DNA of 64,000 nt from Cladobotryum mycophilum (Eukaryota > Ascomycota > Sordariomycetes > Hypocreales > Hypocreaceae), in assembly GCA_036429605.1 (NCBI GenBank), contig JAVFKD010000002.1, forward strand, positions 1,054,001-1,118,000, read 5' to 3'. Below the pieces are notes generated by a model. It was not told where the DNA came from. It searched no databases and saw only the letters and a program-made list of their open reading frames with translations. The position numbers and the translations under genes were made by a program. Positions 35,942 through 46,729 of the stretch are shown one piece after another. Every line of letters starts with the position of its first letter. Position 1 is the first letter of the stretch.

Positions 35942-37822
35942 GATTGAACGAGTGGGTGTTTGGAAAGAGCTTTGAAGAACGTGGGAAAAGGGTTTCTGAA
36001 GAGAAAAAAGAAAAACGAAGCTATAAGTTGGCTTGGAGGGTTTGGTGCTGTTGGAATGGTTGTCTGGGTGTGCCAGTTCAACCTGGAGGAGGAGGATGAG
36101 GTAGGTAGGTAGGTAGGCGGGTGGGTGGGTGGGTGGTGGTCGTATATGTGTGCGTTATGTGTGAGTAGGAAGAAGAAGAAGAAGACGAGGAGGAAAGGCA
36201 AACACGAGAGAGGGTGGGTTTTCCTGGAAAGATATAGAAAACCGCAGAGCACAGTGAATTCACTTTCTGCAGAGAGACGGTGTATCAAGTCACTTGATCA
36301 GTCTGGTACTGGGCAAAGGTGAATGGCAAGGTGGTCCTCGAAGCAATGGGGTCCTCCAGCAAGATTTCCTCCCCCTCCCAGGACGCAGGCCCTTGGTGAA
36401 TGGTGGATGGGGATTGGGCGTGACGGGAAAGCCAGGCACGCGTAGCAAGCTTCACTTTATCCCCCTGGCCGAATGAGCCCTTCAATTGTCCATTCACATC
36501 TCTTCAATTTTGCGTAGGATATTTGCATTGCATAATTTGTTTGCAACGCTGCGGGGACCAATTTTCTTCCCCCTAAAAAAACAAGGCTGGCTATCGAGAC
36601 GGCGCTCCTCTCTCTCTCTGTCTCCCACCCTCCCACCTCCCCCATCCACCCATCCATCCATCCCATCCCAAACTAGGACGAGCAAACATTCTGTTCGAAA
36701 AGAAGGATGCGATGGTGGAGTCAAATAGGAAACCTGATATTGCCAACCCTACGAAAATTGAGATGGAATCCTGAGATTAAATCCCGTCCCTTTAGGAAAC
36801 TCGCCCTTCCTGAAAACAGGCAGAGGGATACACATAGCGACCGACCTAGAGCCTTATCCAGGACCGCCACAATATCAGAATTGGTAACACAGGACAAGGT
36901 ATATCTCCGCTCCATGTCAGTCTTATTGGATCTTTGAAAACCCACCCAAAAAAATTACCAAGCCTCTCTGATTGTCATATGAACAATCACGTAGCACAGC
37001 TTTTTGGGGGGACATGGACTTGGGCGGTTAAATGAGGTTTCCGGATAGGTTTCCGCGCTGATCTACTCTGTTCTGTCCCCCCCCGAATACCCTCTAGTCA
37101 AGCAGCCTTGCCCAGATAGCACGCAACTACGTCTCTCTCTCTACCTGAAGAGGAGGGGAGGGAAGAGAAAGGGAAGGTAAGGTAAAGCAGGGGGGTGAAA
37201 GCTCCAAGTGAGAGAAGAGAAAAGACACCCGACCACCATTCTTTTTCGTAAAAAAACAAGGCCACGGACTGCGGCGGCCCGTCGCGTAGTTGGCTGGGAG
37301 GGAGGGCAAATACCTGGCCTACGTGATGGGTTTGCTGACAGCTACGAAGTGATGCGAGTGTCCGTAGACGTTTCCACTTTTACAGCCCAATGAATGCGGG
37401 TGATGATGGCCGGGGTTGCGTACGGGGTAGAGCTGGGTCCCCCTCCTCCCCAGTCTTGATTGCTACGAAGGCAAAGCATTGTGCTCATGGGTGTGCGTGT
37501 CCCCCATCACCTGCAGCCAGAAGTGTCGCTTGCGCGCGAGTGGGGAGCGAGAAAAACACAAAAAAAGAAAAGAAAAGAAAGCAAAGGAACGGAAGAAAAA
37601 AGGAAAGAAAAGGGGAGAAGACAGAAGAGATAGCTAAATCTGATATTGTAAAGCACGTAATTCCAAATCAAACACAGTCAAGTCAACACCATGTTGGAGG
37701 GTGTGAATATTTCCATAGCCGCCGACTTGTGCACACACGCAGAGCCTCAATCTCCCCCCATGTCCCTGTACATACGCCCTCATTCCCTCCCCCCATCCAT
37801 TGACTGACCCATGTATCTCTCC
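35942..37822. other. Intergenic, no supported gene
   Basis: Upstream region of the RRM gene and downstream region of the next minus-strand gene. Contains a (GGTA)n/(GGGT)n tract at about 36098-36138 and purine-rich stretches. The long minus-strand open frame through 36288-35950 is out of frame with the RRM coding sequence and looks like non-coding leader. Confidence 0.5.
36098..36138 (+). repeat. (AGGT)n/(GGGT)n tetranucleotide tract
   Basis: Four AGGT units followed by about four GGGT units, upstream of the RRM gene. Confidence 0.85.
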
Positions 37823-38616
37823 TCACCTGTGGTTCGAACGAAAACAGAACCCCTTCCTCAGGGTTTCCCTAGAATAGACATCGATATTCCACGTTTCCGC
37901 CTCCCTCACTATGCGCGACGCAGCTCTAGCATACTGCTCAATGTCCAATTGTTGAACCTTTTTGTGCAGTCCATAGATCAAAAACGAGCCGAGCGCACCA
38001 AGGCATGCTCTCTTGACGGAGGTATATCCCGTACCAGATGACCATAAAATGCCCATCAGTCCTACTGGTCTAATCGAGAGGAGAGCAAATCTTCTTAGCA
38101 CATGGAGACAGGGGCGCGATGATATGCTGGACTCACGACAGGACTAGATAGGGTAGCAATTTCCTATTCGCTCTGTGCCTCTTCTCAGCCAACATATTCA
38201 AGACAGAGATGAGGGAGAGCAGGTCGCAGATGAGAGCATCTTTAAGAACCAATATGCCCCAGAACTCATGAGAAGGAGCGCAGTCACGGATGCGATCCTT
38301 GATGCCTGTAGATGAGTAAATATAAGTTTCAACATTTTGATAAACACTTGCAATAATTTGGCATGGCTGGCTCACTTTGTATGTATTCTGGCTGTACGGC
38401 TCCGTGTTTCTGCTCAAATTCTTCGCGAGCCTTGAGATACTTATCCATGTAGTATTCAGCAAAGTGGCGGCACGACCTCAGCTCCTCCCAGAGCCACTCA
38501 TCATCAACCTCGTCCAGAGCATCGCCTGTTGGAGGAGGAGACAGACTCTCCAGCATTTGTCGTAGAATAGCCTCAGCCGAAATGCAGGGGTTCCTTTTGG
38601 ATTCGGTTACTTCCAT
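37823..38616 (-). CDS. Unrecognised membrane-type protein, minus gene of duplicated divergent pair (copy A)
   Basis: Three exons, 38616-38376, 38305-38137 and about 38090-37823 (acceptor could be 3 bases earlier), encode 225-226 aa. No family recognised. Residues 1-80 are acidic and helical (DDEWLWEELRSCRHFAEYYM). Residues 81-180 hold hydrophobic stretches at about 94-118, 131-155 and 167-179 (CLGALGSFLIYGL), so it is probably membrane-associated. The C-terminus is charged and ends ETLRKGFCFRSNHR. The second intron is only about 46 nt. A decayed homologue with the same exon/phase layout lies at 41531-42298, and each copy faces a plus-strand partner across a shared upstream region. This arrangement suggests co-expression and a joint function with the plus partner; function unknown. 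Confidence 0.7.
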
Positions 38617-39123
38617 TGTTTTTTTCTTCTTTTCTTCTTCTTTTCTCTTGCGTATAGAGGCGAGTGGAGTCGAGTCCTCGGTGTGAAGTTGCTGTAGTCC
38701 AAAAGATGCTTCGATTTGTAGTCTCGCCTGCCAACGTAAGTTGGGGGGAATGGTGTCTTCTGTTTTCTGGGGACAAGCCTTAAAGATAGAGGTAGGCTCC
38801 CGTTCTTATCCTTTGCGTTGTACAGATTGTAGACCAGGAAACGGTGCCCACGACGGTTTCTGGCATTGACCCAGTCCAGCCACCATCCAGAAATAACCAA
38901 AGGAGGATGTTCGCCGACTGACTTGTTGTTTCTTTCAATGCCTATATCTTTGTTCTCAGTTTCCCCTTTGTGAACCTCCCACTTCTTCTTGCCACTCAAT
39001 CACTTCATTGGAGTACCGGTAGAGCCAGGCAACCTGACTCTTACTGCCGAGTTCGTCTTTGACTAGGCGTCTATCAGTCAGTCCGACGGGCGCTCGTTCT
39101 TGATCGCAAGGATTGAAGCAAAG
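38617..39123. promoter_or_regulatory. Shared upstream region of divergent pair A
   Basis: About 507 bases separate the two start codons of the divergent genes and must hold both promoters. A 130-codon minus-strand frame (38999-38607) overlaps it and runs into the minus gene out of frame; it is taken as leader sequence, though it is unusually long. Confidence 0.55.
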
Positions 39124-41091
39124 ATGGAGCCGTTTGAAGCGTCGAATGGTAATTCCCCACTCAGCTTTGGTTTGTTGTACAATGGCACTAAAGGTTCAAA
39201 GGCGAAATTGACCTAGCGATCCAATCCCCGCCTGCTCGGCTCCTCCTACGGCTTCGATGCCTGTGCGACACAGAGTCCGGTCCATCGAAAGCTGTAAACA
39301 GACAGTTGGCGACTAAGCTGAAGGAAAAGACTGATCTGGAGACCACACGGATAATTCGAAACGTTGATCCAAGCGCTTCGGTGCTTCGTCAGAAGGGAAG
39401 CATCGTTCCCTTTGAAGTAAGATTGTCTACTAGAATATTTCTCTTTGTATCGCTATGAAGCTTACACTTTGTGCTCCTGTACAGGTCGATTTTAAGCATC
39501 GTACATACACGCCGGCCAAAGAGGCCAATGCCCGCAGCGACACTAAACAACTTGCGGAAGCTTGCGATCGCATATTGCAGGCTTTCTTTGCCCAAGACAT
39601 GGCCCCTGGGAAAGTACTGATATGGAGAAGTATCGTTATTCAGAACTACACAGGACCGTATCAGGCATACTACAACTTGCCAAGGCTTTTCCCGACTAAC
39701 ATCATGGAAATTGAGAAAGTACTAATGCCAAGAGGCACAGGCACATGGATAGGTGCCTTCTCTCATACGTAAGTCTGTGATTTATATTCAGTTTTGTGCT
39801 CAGTCTAATTATTCATCATAGTGCGTCTGATGCCATGTATTCCTTATCTTATACTAGGCCCATCTCGAATGCTATTCAGTTTGGAATGAAGATGTTGTTA
39901 CCTTCAGATGGCTCTGATGCCTCCCAACTCGAGATCCACAATCGGTTCATGCTGGTCAAGAGTAAGTGTTGTGAGGTTCATGACGAGGTATGTTTGCAAT
40001 ATATCGCTCACGCATGCCTTTATAAGAGCTTAACATGAAGCCCTTGCAGATCCAACGCATGGGAAGGGAGAGAGAAGCCAGCAATCCCAACTTCCAAATC
40101 ATTCAGCAATCGGTCGAAAATATGGCTCAGCCCTTTCACGAGTCACAAATGCAGGTGAATATCCTACGGAACTGGGCCAATGGCCACGAATACGAAGGTG
40201 AGAACTGTCACATCTTGTTCCGTTCCCGTCTTTCGTCTCTCTCGGGTTCAATGATCGTTTTCAGCCCACGTTTGCCTCTCGTTCTCAAGTAACGATAGAC
40301 TCCCCTGGTCAGCATGGCGATTATTCAGTATTAGAGACGCTAATGATGGCGTTTTCCAGAACTCGACACCGAGTCGGTTTGGGACTTGATGTGCAGCCTA
40401 CGGAAGTCAAACGCGGCCCTGCTGAAGGTACAATATACTGTGGCCACTACCCTGCTAGCAGTTGAGTCCAGGCATTCACCTCAACAGCGCATCGCCCATG
40501 CAGGGGCCGCGTGCGGCAGTTTTGGGGTTGCGTTTGGCCTCGCATTTGCTTTGGGAGGCTCACTTCTATTACCAAACGGCAGCTCGGGTTCCCTCATCGG
40601 ATCCTACTTTTATGATCTGATCGGCACTCACGAAATTTGCTCATCTGCCTGCATGCTCATAAGTGGGATTTTCGGGGCCATGTCAGCGTCCGGGATGATG
40701 AATGACGCGAGGAGCCAAGAGCTGGCTAGGGATGGTAAGTTGACCTCCATAGTGCCAGCCTGCGTAGCATGATTATTAACTCCCTTTAGTTAGAAGCCAT
40801 CTTGATGACATGAACAAGGCCGGCGAGAAACTTGCTCGAACCTTGATGTTGTATTGGTGCGAGGTCCAAGGCCAGCGTCCCATCTATTCCTTCAGTCCAG
40901 ACGAAAGGGAGAAGATTTTAGAGAGTTTCGGCCTGCGTGCAGACAACTGGCCACACGGAAGCTATCAACAACATCTCGTGCACAATTATGTGGGGGCCGT
41001 TGCTGAACATCAACAGCATTTCCTGCATTCTTTTAAGATGTTGGCCGAGCACGAATTGAAGGACCCCGATTTCCTCCCAACGGAATGTTGA
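39124..41091 (+). CDS. Unrecognised 504-aa protein with hydrophobic segments, plus gene of duplicated divergent pair (copy A)
   Basis: Seven exons: 39124-39148, 39202-39416, 39485-39768, 39822-39987, 40050-40197, 40360-40734, 40790-41091; 1515 nt in total. All introns are GT-AG and the phases agree. The N-terminal half is soluble (LLLRLRCLCDTE, QAYYNLPRLFPTNIMEIEKV). Residues about 327-351 (AGAACGSFGVAFGLAFALGG) and 372-390 are Gly/Ala-rich hydrophobic segments that look like a helical membrane hairpin. The C-terminal part has the block LARTLMLYWCEVQGQRP then FSPDEREKILESFGL and ADNWP, conserved in the paralogue at 42591-44162. No known domain is recognised. Divergent from the small membrane-type gene at 37823-38616. 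Confidence 0.75.
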
Positions 41092-41530
41092 GAATGCCTT
41101 GAAGGGGGGCGTTGGTGTCATTGAAACCCCTACCGCTGAACCTCATGGTCATTTTATTTTATTTTTATTTTTATTTTTATTTTTTATGTCATGCTTTGAT
41201 TGAGAAAAAAAACAAGACAAATTGAACAAGTAGGAAAGAAAGAAAGAAAACAGAAGGGGGGAGCTGGGGCTATAATTAGAATAGAAAATTGGTAGAACTA
41301 GATTGGACACGTACAGCAAGCATACTGGAGATAAGAATGGAATTGAACAGGTTGATTACTCTGTATGCTCATCTTTGTCTTATTTCGATTCCTTGGTTTT
41401 CCGTGTTGCTACATCAAAGTGAAATATGCGTCACTCATGGATTCAATGAGTAAAAGAATTGAACCCGCCGGATTAGATTAAGCCCTTCAATTAAGCTAGA
41501 ACCTTTCCTACCTACTTGCCAAGTAACTTC
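41092..41530. other. Intergenic between pair A and pair B
   Basis: Convergent 3' ends. Contains a T-rich TTTTA repeat at about 41152-41185. No gene seen. Confidence 0.6.
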
Positions 41531-42298
41531 TTATACAAAGAGCCTTGGACATCGAATACGGATATTGAGAGGAAATGCTTCATTCTCGTCGCTGATCATC
41601 CGTCGGAACCAGAAGTAGCCCTTTCTGAAAGGCATCCCATGAGTCTTGGTCAAGGAGCCCCCCTTGGCTTCGAGCAGCATATCAAACAAAGATTCGGAAT
41701 ATCGCATCATATCAAGGCGCCGAGCTCTTCCATACAACCACAATAACAAAGGCGGTCCAAGTGCGCCAACACATAAAGCACCAGTAGGGACTTGTTCCAT
41801 ACTGCATGCCAACAAAGTGCCTGCCAGTCCTAACATCCTGGTAATGTGGGAAAGTAGCCTCTTAGCAACACGGGGTTTGCATCTAATCCGATGCTGCCAT
41901 GGACTCACGAAAAGATTAAATATGGTAGTAATCTTTTGTTTGCCTTTTCCTTCCAGTTGGCAAGCCTTTCAAGCTTTCAACAAACATGTCGCGACAGACC
42001 ATCATTCCCCAGAAGTCTTCCGTTGCCTCAAAGTTCCTTGTATTGCTATGATCTATGCAAACCCTCAACGGAAGCTTCAAACCTTGACACGCAACCAGAC
42101 ACGTGGTACTAACAGTGTGCCTTGAGAGACAGATGTTTCCATTGCTGGTAATGTCAACGAGGCGTACAAGGTAACTGTCTTATCAGCATACTCTGCAGCG
42201 AGACAGGCAGTGAGTGAAGCTGGCAATTCACCCACAAGGGCAGAGAACAGAGGATGAATGATGTGTTTTAGCCATGAAAAAGGGGGAGATGCAGGCCC
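41531..42298 (-). pseudogene. Decayed paralogue of the small membrane-type gene (copy B)
   Basis: Homologous to the gene at 37823-38616. Last exon 41858-41531: GALGPPLLLWLYGRARRLD aligns with GALGSFLIYGLHKKVQQLD, and PFRKGYFWFRRM with TLRKGFCFRSN. The preceding exon, 42052-41909, begins HSNTRNFEATEDFWG (copy A: APSHEFWG) and ends KANKRLLPYLIFS (copy A: RANRKLLPYLVLS), with the same phase-2 donor GTGAGTCC. Between these two parts the frame shifts once, not at a homopolymer. The putative first exon is an open frame at about 42298-42085 with AAEYADK against FAEYYMDK in copy A, but it has no suitable ATG. Decay therefore looks real. Confidence 0.6.
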
Positions 42299-42590
42299 CC
42301 GTCTTTAATATTCGTTGTTTTAGAGCCCGTAGACTAGACTCTAGCTCTAGCTCCCTACGCCACTCAGTTTCGCCTGTAGGTAGGTGCAAACAAAGAACTC
42401 CTTCACTTACCAGTGCTTGGTTTGTTTAACATTTGACTCCATGGTCTGTTTATGGTATAAGAAGCCTCTCTTTGTCGCTCTCCTTTGTCTAAGCACAACC
42501 CACTCTCCTTGGTATCCACGGTAGACTGAACCATCAAGCTACTTCTCCGCCAACTGCACAGGCACTTGGAGCCTGTCTTTGATCACCACC
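42299..42590. promoter_or_regulatory. Upstream region of divergent pair B
   Basis: The 290 bases between the start regions of the two copy-B genes, corresponding in position to the shared upstream region of pair A. No obvious sequence identity to 38617-39123 is visible by eye. Confidence 0.4.
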
Positions 42591-44162
42591 ATGGAGCCCA
42601 ATGCAACCAAGAGCAGTAAGTTTTCTCATCAGCTTTGGATTACTGTCTGCTAATCCATGCTGAATGTATAAAAAATAGTAGGAAAGTTGAACCAAGTGAT
42701 CCCACCACCACCGAATGAGTTATTGCTTCGCTTGCGATGCATATCAAACACCAAGCTTGGACCTTCCACAACGCTCAACATAGCGTTGGCGGATATGCTT
42801 AGAAAAGACGTCCTACTGACCCAAAAATGGATCGTCCTTGATGTTGTTCCTGACTTTCGTCACATGGATGGCGCCTTTGAGGTATGCTCACCTCATTGTG
42901 AAAGATGGAAATGGTGCGAGAAGCTAAGACATTGTTAGCTCTTCGGATAGATCCCAAACACAAAGCCTGCTGCCCAGTGTACGAGGCTCGTGTGTGTCAC
43001 GATGCAAGCCAATGTCGTGAAATACATCATTAAGATGGAGTATCTTATCATGGTTACTGTTCGGCCATTTTATGAGATGCAGAAATAGACCGCCCTTCTA
43101 CAGGAGGCCATTCAGGACCTTGGAGGAAAAGGTAGCAATTTCACATCTTGGCCGTTATGTGTCTTATACAGTCTTATAGTCTTAGCTGAGGCCATCTCAC
43201 TAGTACTAGAAATGATATGGGAGATGGTCAGAGGTGCTAATAGCCATGTTGTTTAAGCTGTCTTCCTTACTGGTCTGCAACCTGATCGAGGGTTTCGAGA
43301 AAACAAGCATAGCCATGGGAGCACTGCAACGTATATTGGAAACTGCGTTTCCAGAGCTTAATGCAAAGTACTCCAACCTCCGTCAGCATGTCCTTGGACT
43401 TGTGAAATACGGAGCCTTTGGAACTACGGCGTTTATTGTCCTTGCTCTAGGCAGTGCTCTAGGTGGCGCCCAGGCCTATGAGTCTGGGCTCTTCCTTTGT
43501 AATAAGATAATATCCTATTGGTTTACCTCGTCAACTGTTGCGGTCGCAGCGGGCTCCTTCGGTATGTTATCCTCGTCGAGTAAGACCAAAAATGAAAAGA
43601 GTCAGAAGCTGACTGAAGTTAGTAAGTTAAATTTAATGCGAAGAGGATCGGCAATACTGGCCAAGATTACTGATGTCTTTCTTTAGTTAATGGGCACCTA
43701 GAAAAAATGAGCAGATCTGAAAAAAGGCTCGCTCAAAGTTTTCTAGCATATTGGTGCGAGGTCGAATGTCAATGTCCAATTAGTATTCTCAGCCCAGCCC
43801 AAAAGGCGGATCTCTTGGAGTCGTTCAATTTTGAGCCAGAGAGCTGGCCAACGGAAGGCTATAAAAAAAGGCACGATACAAAAACGCGCCACCCGATTCC
43901 TCAAGAGCCAGAAGAAGTTCTTAGAATCTGTCAAGGATTTGACAACGCACGAGGGCGTGACATTTTCCTATTCGCCAGTACTCTGATTAGGGACTGGCAA
44001 GAATGGAAGGGATGGAGGTCAAGGGTGATATCGGAACTGGACGACTGGGTAACCGAATTAGTTTGGATGAATGGATTTCACGACTTTTCTACCGTTGTTT
44101 CTTTTGTTGGATTTTGTTTTCAGAATAAAGCAATTGACTGCCCTTGGCTCGGTACCCCCTGA
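42591..44162 (+). pseudogene. Decayed paralogue of the 504-aa protein gene (copy B)
   Basis: Homologous to 39124-41091. Exon 1 (42591-42615) is again 25 nt and starts MEP; exon 2 (42679-42881) has PPPPNELLLRLRC against PPARLLLRLRC in copy A. The sequences of copy-A exons 3 and 4 are missing. The next exon, from about 42953, aligns to copy-A exon 5 (PFYEMQK against PFHESQM) but has a TAG at a position where CAG would fit. A frame shift follows near 43230. The hydrophobic segment GTTAFIVLALGSALGG and the last exon (from 43687; LAYWCEVECQCP, FSPDE replaced by LSPAQ) are recognisable. The tail is longer than in copy A. If the 3' part is still expressed, it would be a truncated protein. Confidence 0.65.
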
Positions 44163-44839
44163 CTTGAAGCATGGATCCATCTATGCTCGCCTAGTAACAG
44201 GAGAGTGAGCTAGCCAATATGCATTAAGTACTCTGCTTGACGTGAATTATACCGTGGAATGGATTGGATCTAATGGGACACATGTATGGCAAGTCTGAAC
44301 TGTGTGTCCCATCGTTGGAGGCCTGTTGCAAAGTTCCATGCAGCATCCTAGATCGTAGATGGATGGATGGATAGGCAGGTCCAGTGTGAGCTTGACCGGA
44401 CGCTTGCGTAGACCCTAAAGCCACTAAGCCTCAGTGACGGGGCCCGCTGACGACGCCCAGTAACATTGGAATGGTGTAGCACTGTGGACGACAATGCCCG
44501 GAGGTGGCTCGAGACCTCCAGCTGAGGTGGGGATACGTAGCGACCGCAGGCGGTGCTCATTGCAAGCTCCACTACAGATGCAACTCCAACAGCACTCCAG
44601 AGTCCCTAATAAATCCTTAAGGGCTGGGCTGGATCAATCATGGATCGGATCCTAGCGACGGGGACGTAGGTAGGGAGCCCTAAACTGTCAGTAGTACAAA
44701 ATGTATAAGCTCGACCAGAGCTCTTATTCAAGAAAGCATCCATTTATTTACTACTTGGAACTGGTTTCTATCCCTATATAACTTACTTTTCTTTCAAATC
44801 AATCTAATAAGTAGACGTTAATCTAATCCGCGCACCACC
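44163..44839. other. Intergenic
   Basis: Downstream of pair B and upstream of the transcription-factor gene; no gene seen. Confidence 0.5.
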
Positions 44840-46504
44840 ATGAGCACCACGTCTGATGAAAGTTACCTCACGTCAAACCAAACGAAGCTAGAAACGGTTC
44901 GCTCCTTGGCTCCACGGAGGCGATACAAGAAGACAAAGGCAGCTTGTAGGACATGTAGGTAAATGCTCACGTATTTTTTTTAATAAAAAACATCTCTACT
45001 TATTACCGTTGTTGTCTCTGTCTCGGCCATCTTGTGGTTTCCCGTCGACTAACATCGCGATGCCCTCAGAACTCGCAAGATTCGCTGCGACGAGACGCTA
45101 CCTTTCTGCAACAACTGCACCAGAACAGGGCGCATATGTGATGGCGTCACAGATTCACCAGCAAGGCCCAAAGAAGTACGATTCAAAGCGCCGCTGACGC
45201 TCTCCAACTTTCGTCCATCTCAACTCGGAAGCAGTTTTGGTCAAGATGAAGTCTTCTACCTTGGCCTGTTCCGGAGTCGTTTCATCTACACCATCGTGGG
45301 ATGGGATGCATCGCCCAAGCAGGCCTGGATGAGATTGATACTACAGGCCGTGCATGAGGAGGAATCTCTTTCTCATGCCATCATTGCCTTTAGCGCCCTA
45401 AACGATGATACGAGAAATGAGTCAAACGCTGATAACCGGTTTGCTCTGCATCATTATGGGAAGTGCATCGCATCACTCAGGTGCATCTTTGACCAAGACC
45501 ACAGTCGCTACATTAACGTTGCGCTCCTTTGTTCCCTATTCTGTATTTGCTTCGAGCTGCGGATGAGGGAACCAAGCTTGGCGCAAACGCATCTAGAACA
45601 CAGCCTAAACGTTCTCGCATCTTCGTTTGCTTCTGTGGAGGACGAAGTTGCTACGGCGTTTGCGCGACTGGACCTGCAAGCATCGATTTACCTTGGCGCT
45701 CGTCCTCCAGCACTGGACTTGGGACGAATACGAAGTATAAAACCGAGCTACGAGAGTCTTTATCAAGAAGCTGATGAGGTTCTTGTGGAATTGGACGCCA
45801 AGCTTTATACCTTCTTGCGCACAACAGCAAACAAGTACCGATACATAGAGCCGGGTTCTATTCCGCTTGAGATTCTTGCGAAACAACACGATCTTGAAGC
45901 ACAATTTCAAGACTATCATGACAAGTACCTGGCCTTGGATGCATCATTCATGAATGCAGCGCCTAGGATGACGCAAGAGCAAGAGTCGCTGCTAACGATC
46001 AAATACTTGACTGCGGTCCATACTCTAGCCGCCAGCTTATACGCCGAAGAGACCATCTACGATCGTTTTTCATCCGAATTTATCACCATCGTTGACCTAT
46101 CTGCTGATATACTAAACAAGAAGACCTGCAGAGACGGCACCTTCTTGCTCGACATGGGCGTCATTCATCCCCTGTACATGGTCGCCACAAAGTGCCGCTG
46201 CCCCATGACTCGTCGCAGAGCCATTAGCCTACTCCACAACTTCCCCGGAGTCGAGGGCGTCTGGGATGGCGCGCCGAATGCCCGAGTCGCGGAGGTCATC
46301 ATGAGGAGGGAAGAGGAAGGCCTGGGGTACGACGCGGATAATTGGGATATAACGCGGACGTGGGTCATTCCAGAGTGGCGACGAATTCACGCCGCGGATA
46401 TCTATCCGGACGCAAAAGGCCGAAGGGCTACGGTGTATTTGAGGTGGCTGCCTAACGGTTTGGATGGGGGATGGGAGGATGCAAGAGAGGATTTTACCTG
46501 GTGA
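44840..46504 (+). CDS. Zn2Cys6 transcription factor
   Basis: Two exons, 44840-44958 and 45070-46504, encode 517 aa. The intron sits inside the zinc cluster. Cysteines at about 36, 39, 46, 53, 56 and 63 (CRTC-RTRKIRC-DETLPFC-NNC-TRTGRIC) give the C-x2-C-x6-C-x6-C-x2-C-x6-C pattern of Gal4-type binuclear clusters, preceded by the basic RRRYKKTK. The rest is helical and resembles the fungal-specific regulator domain found in many such factors (AIIAFSAL, HYGKCIASLR, LLCSLFCICFELRM). A nuclear DNA-binding regulator; targets often include nearby genes. It could control the metabolism-type genes to its right, but that is inference from position only. Confidence 0.92.
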
Positions 46505-46729
46505 TGGATGTAAATCTGCGTAGGGAAATAGTATATCTGGGTATGTAAATTTGAAGAAAATGATTGCTTCTTTATCCGCATACTCATCAAGTTAAAATTA
46601 TAATACTATATGTTATAATAGAAGGATCGGTTTACTATTATTTGCGGCTATAGCTCGTTCTATGCAACGTCCATCGATACAGGTGCAGCATATATAGTGA
46701 GATGACGTTCCCCTGACGCCTCGAAAAAC

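Noticed and set aside
34711..36288. Long minus-strand frame (525 codons) across the RRM gene region
   Set aside because: Only its middle part (about 35580-35260) carries coding-type sequence; its two ends are out-of-frame shadows and leader. The protein is better explained by three frame segments joined at two homopolymer breaks.
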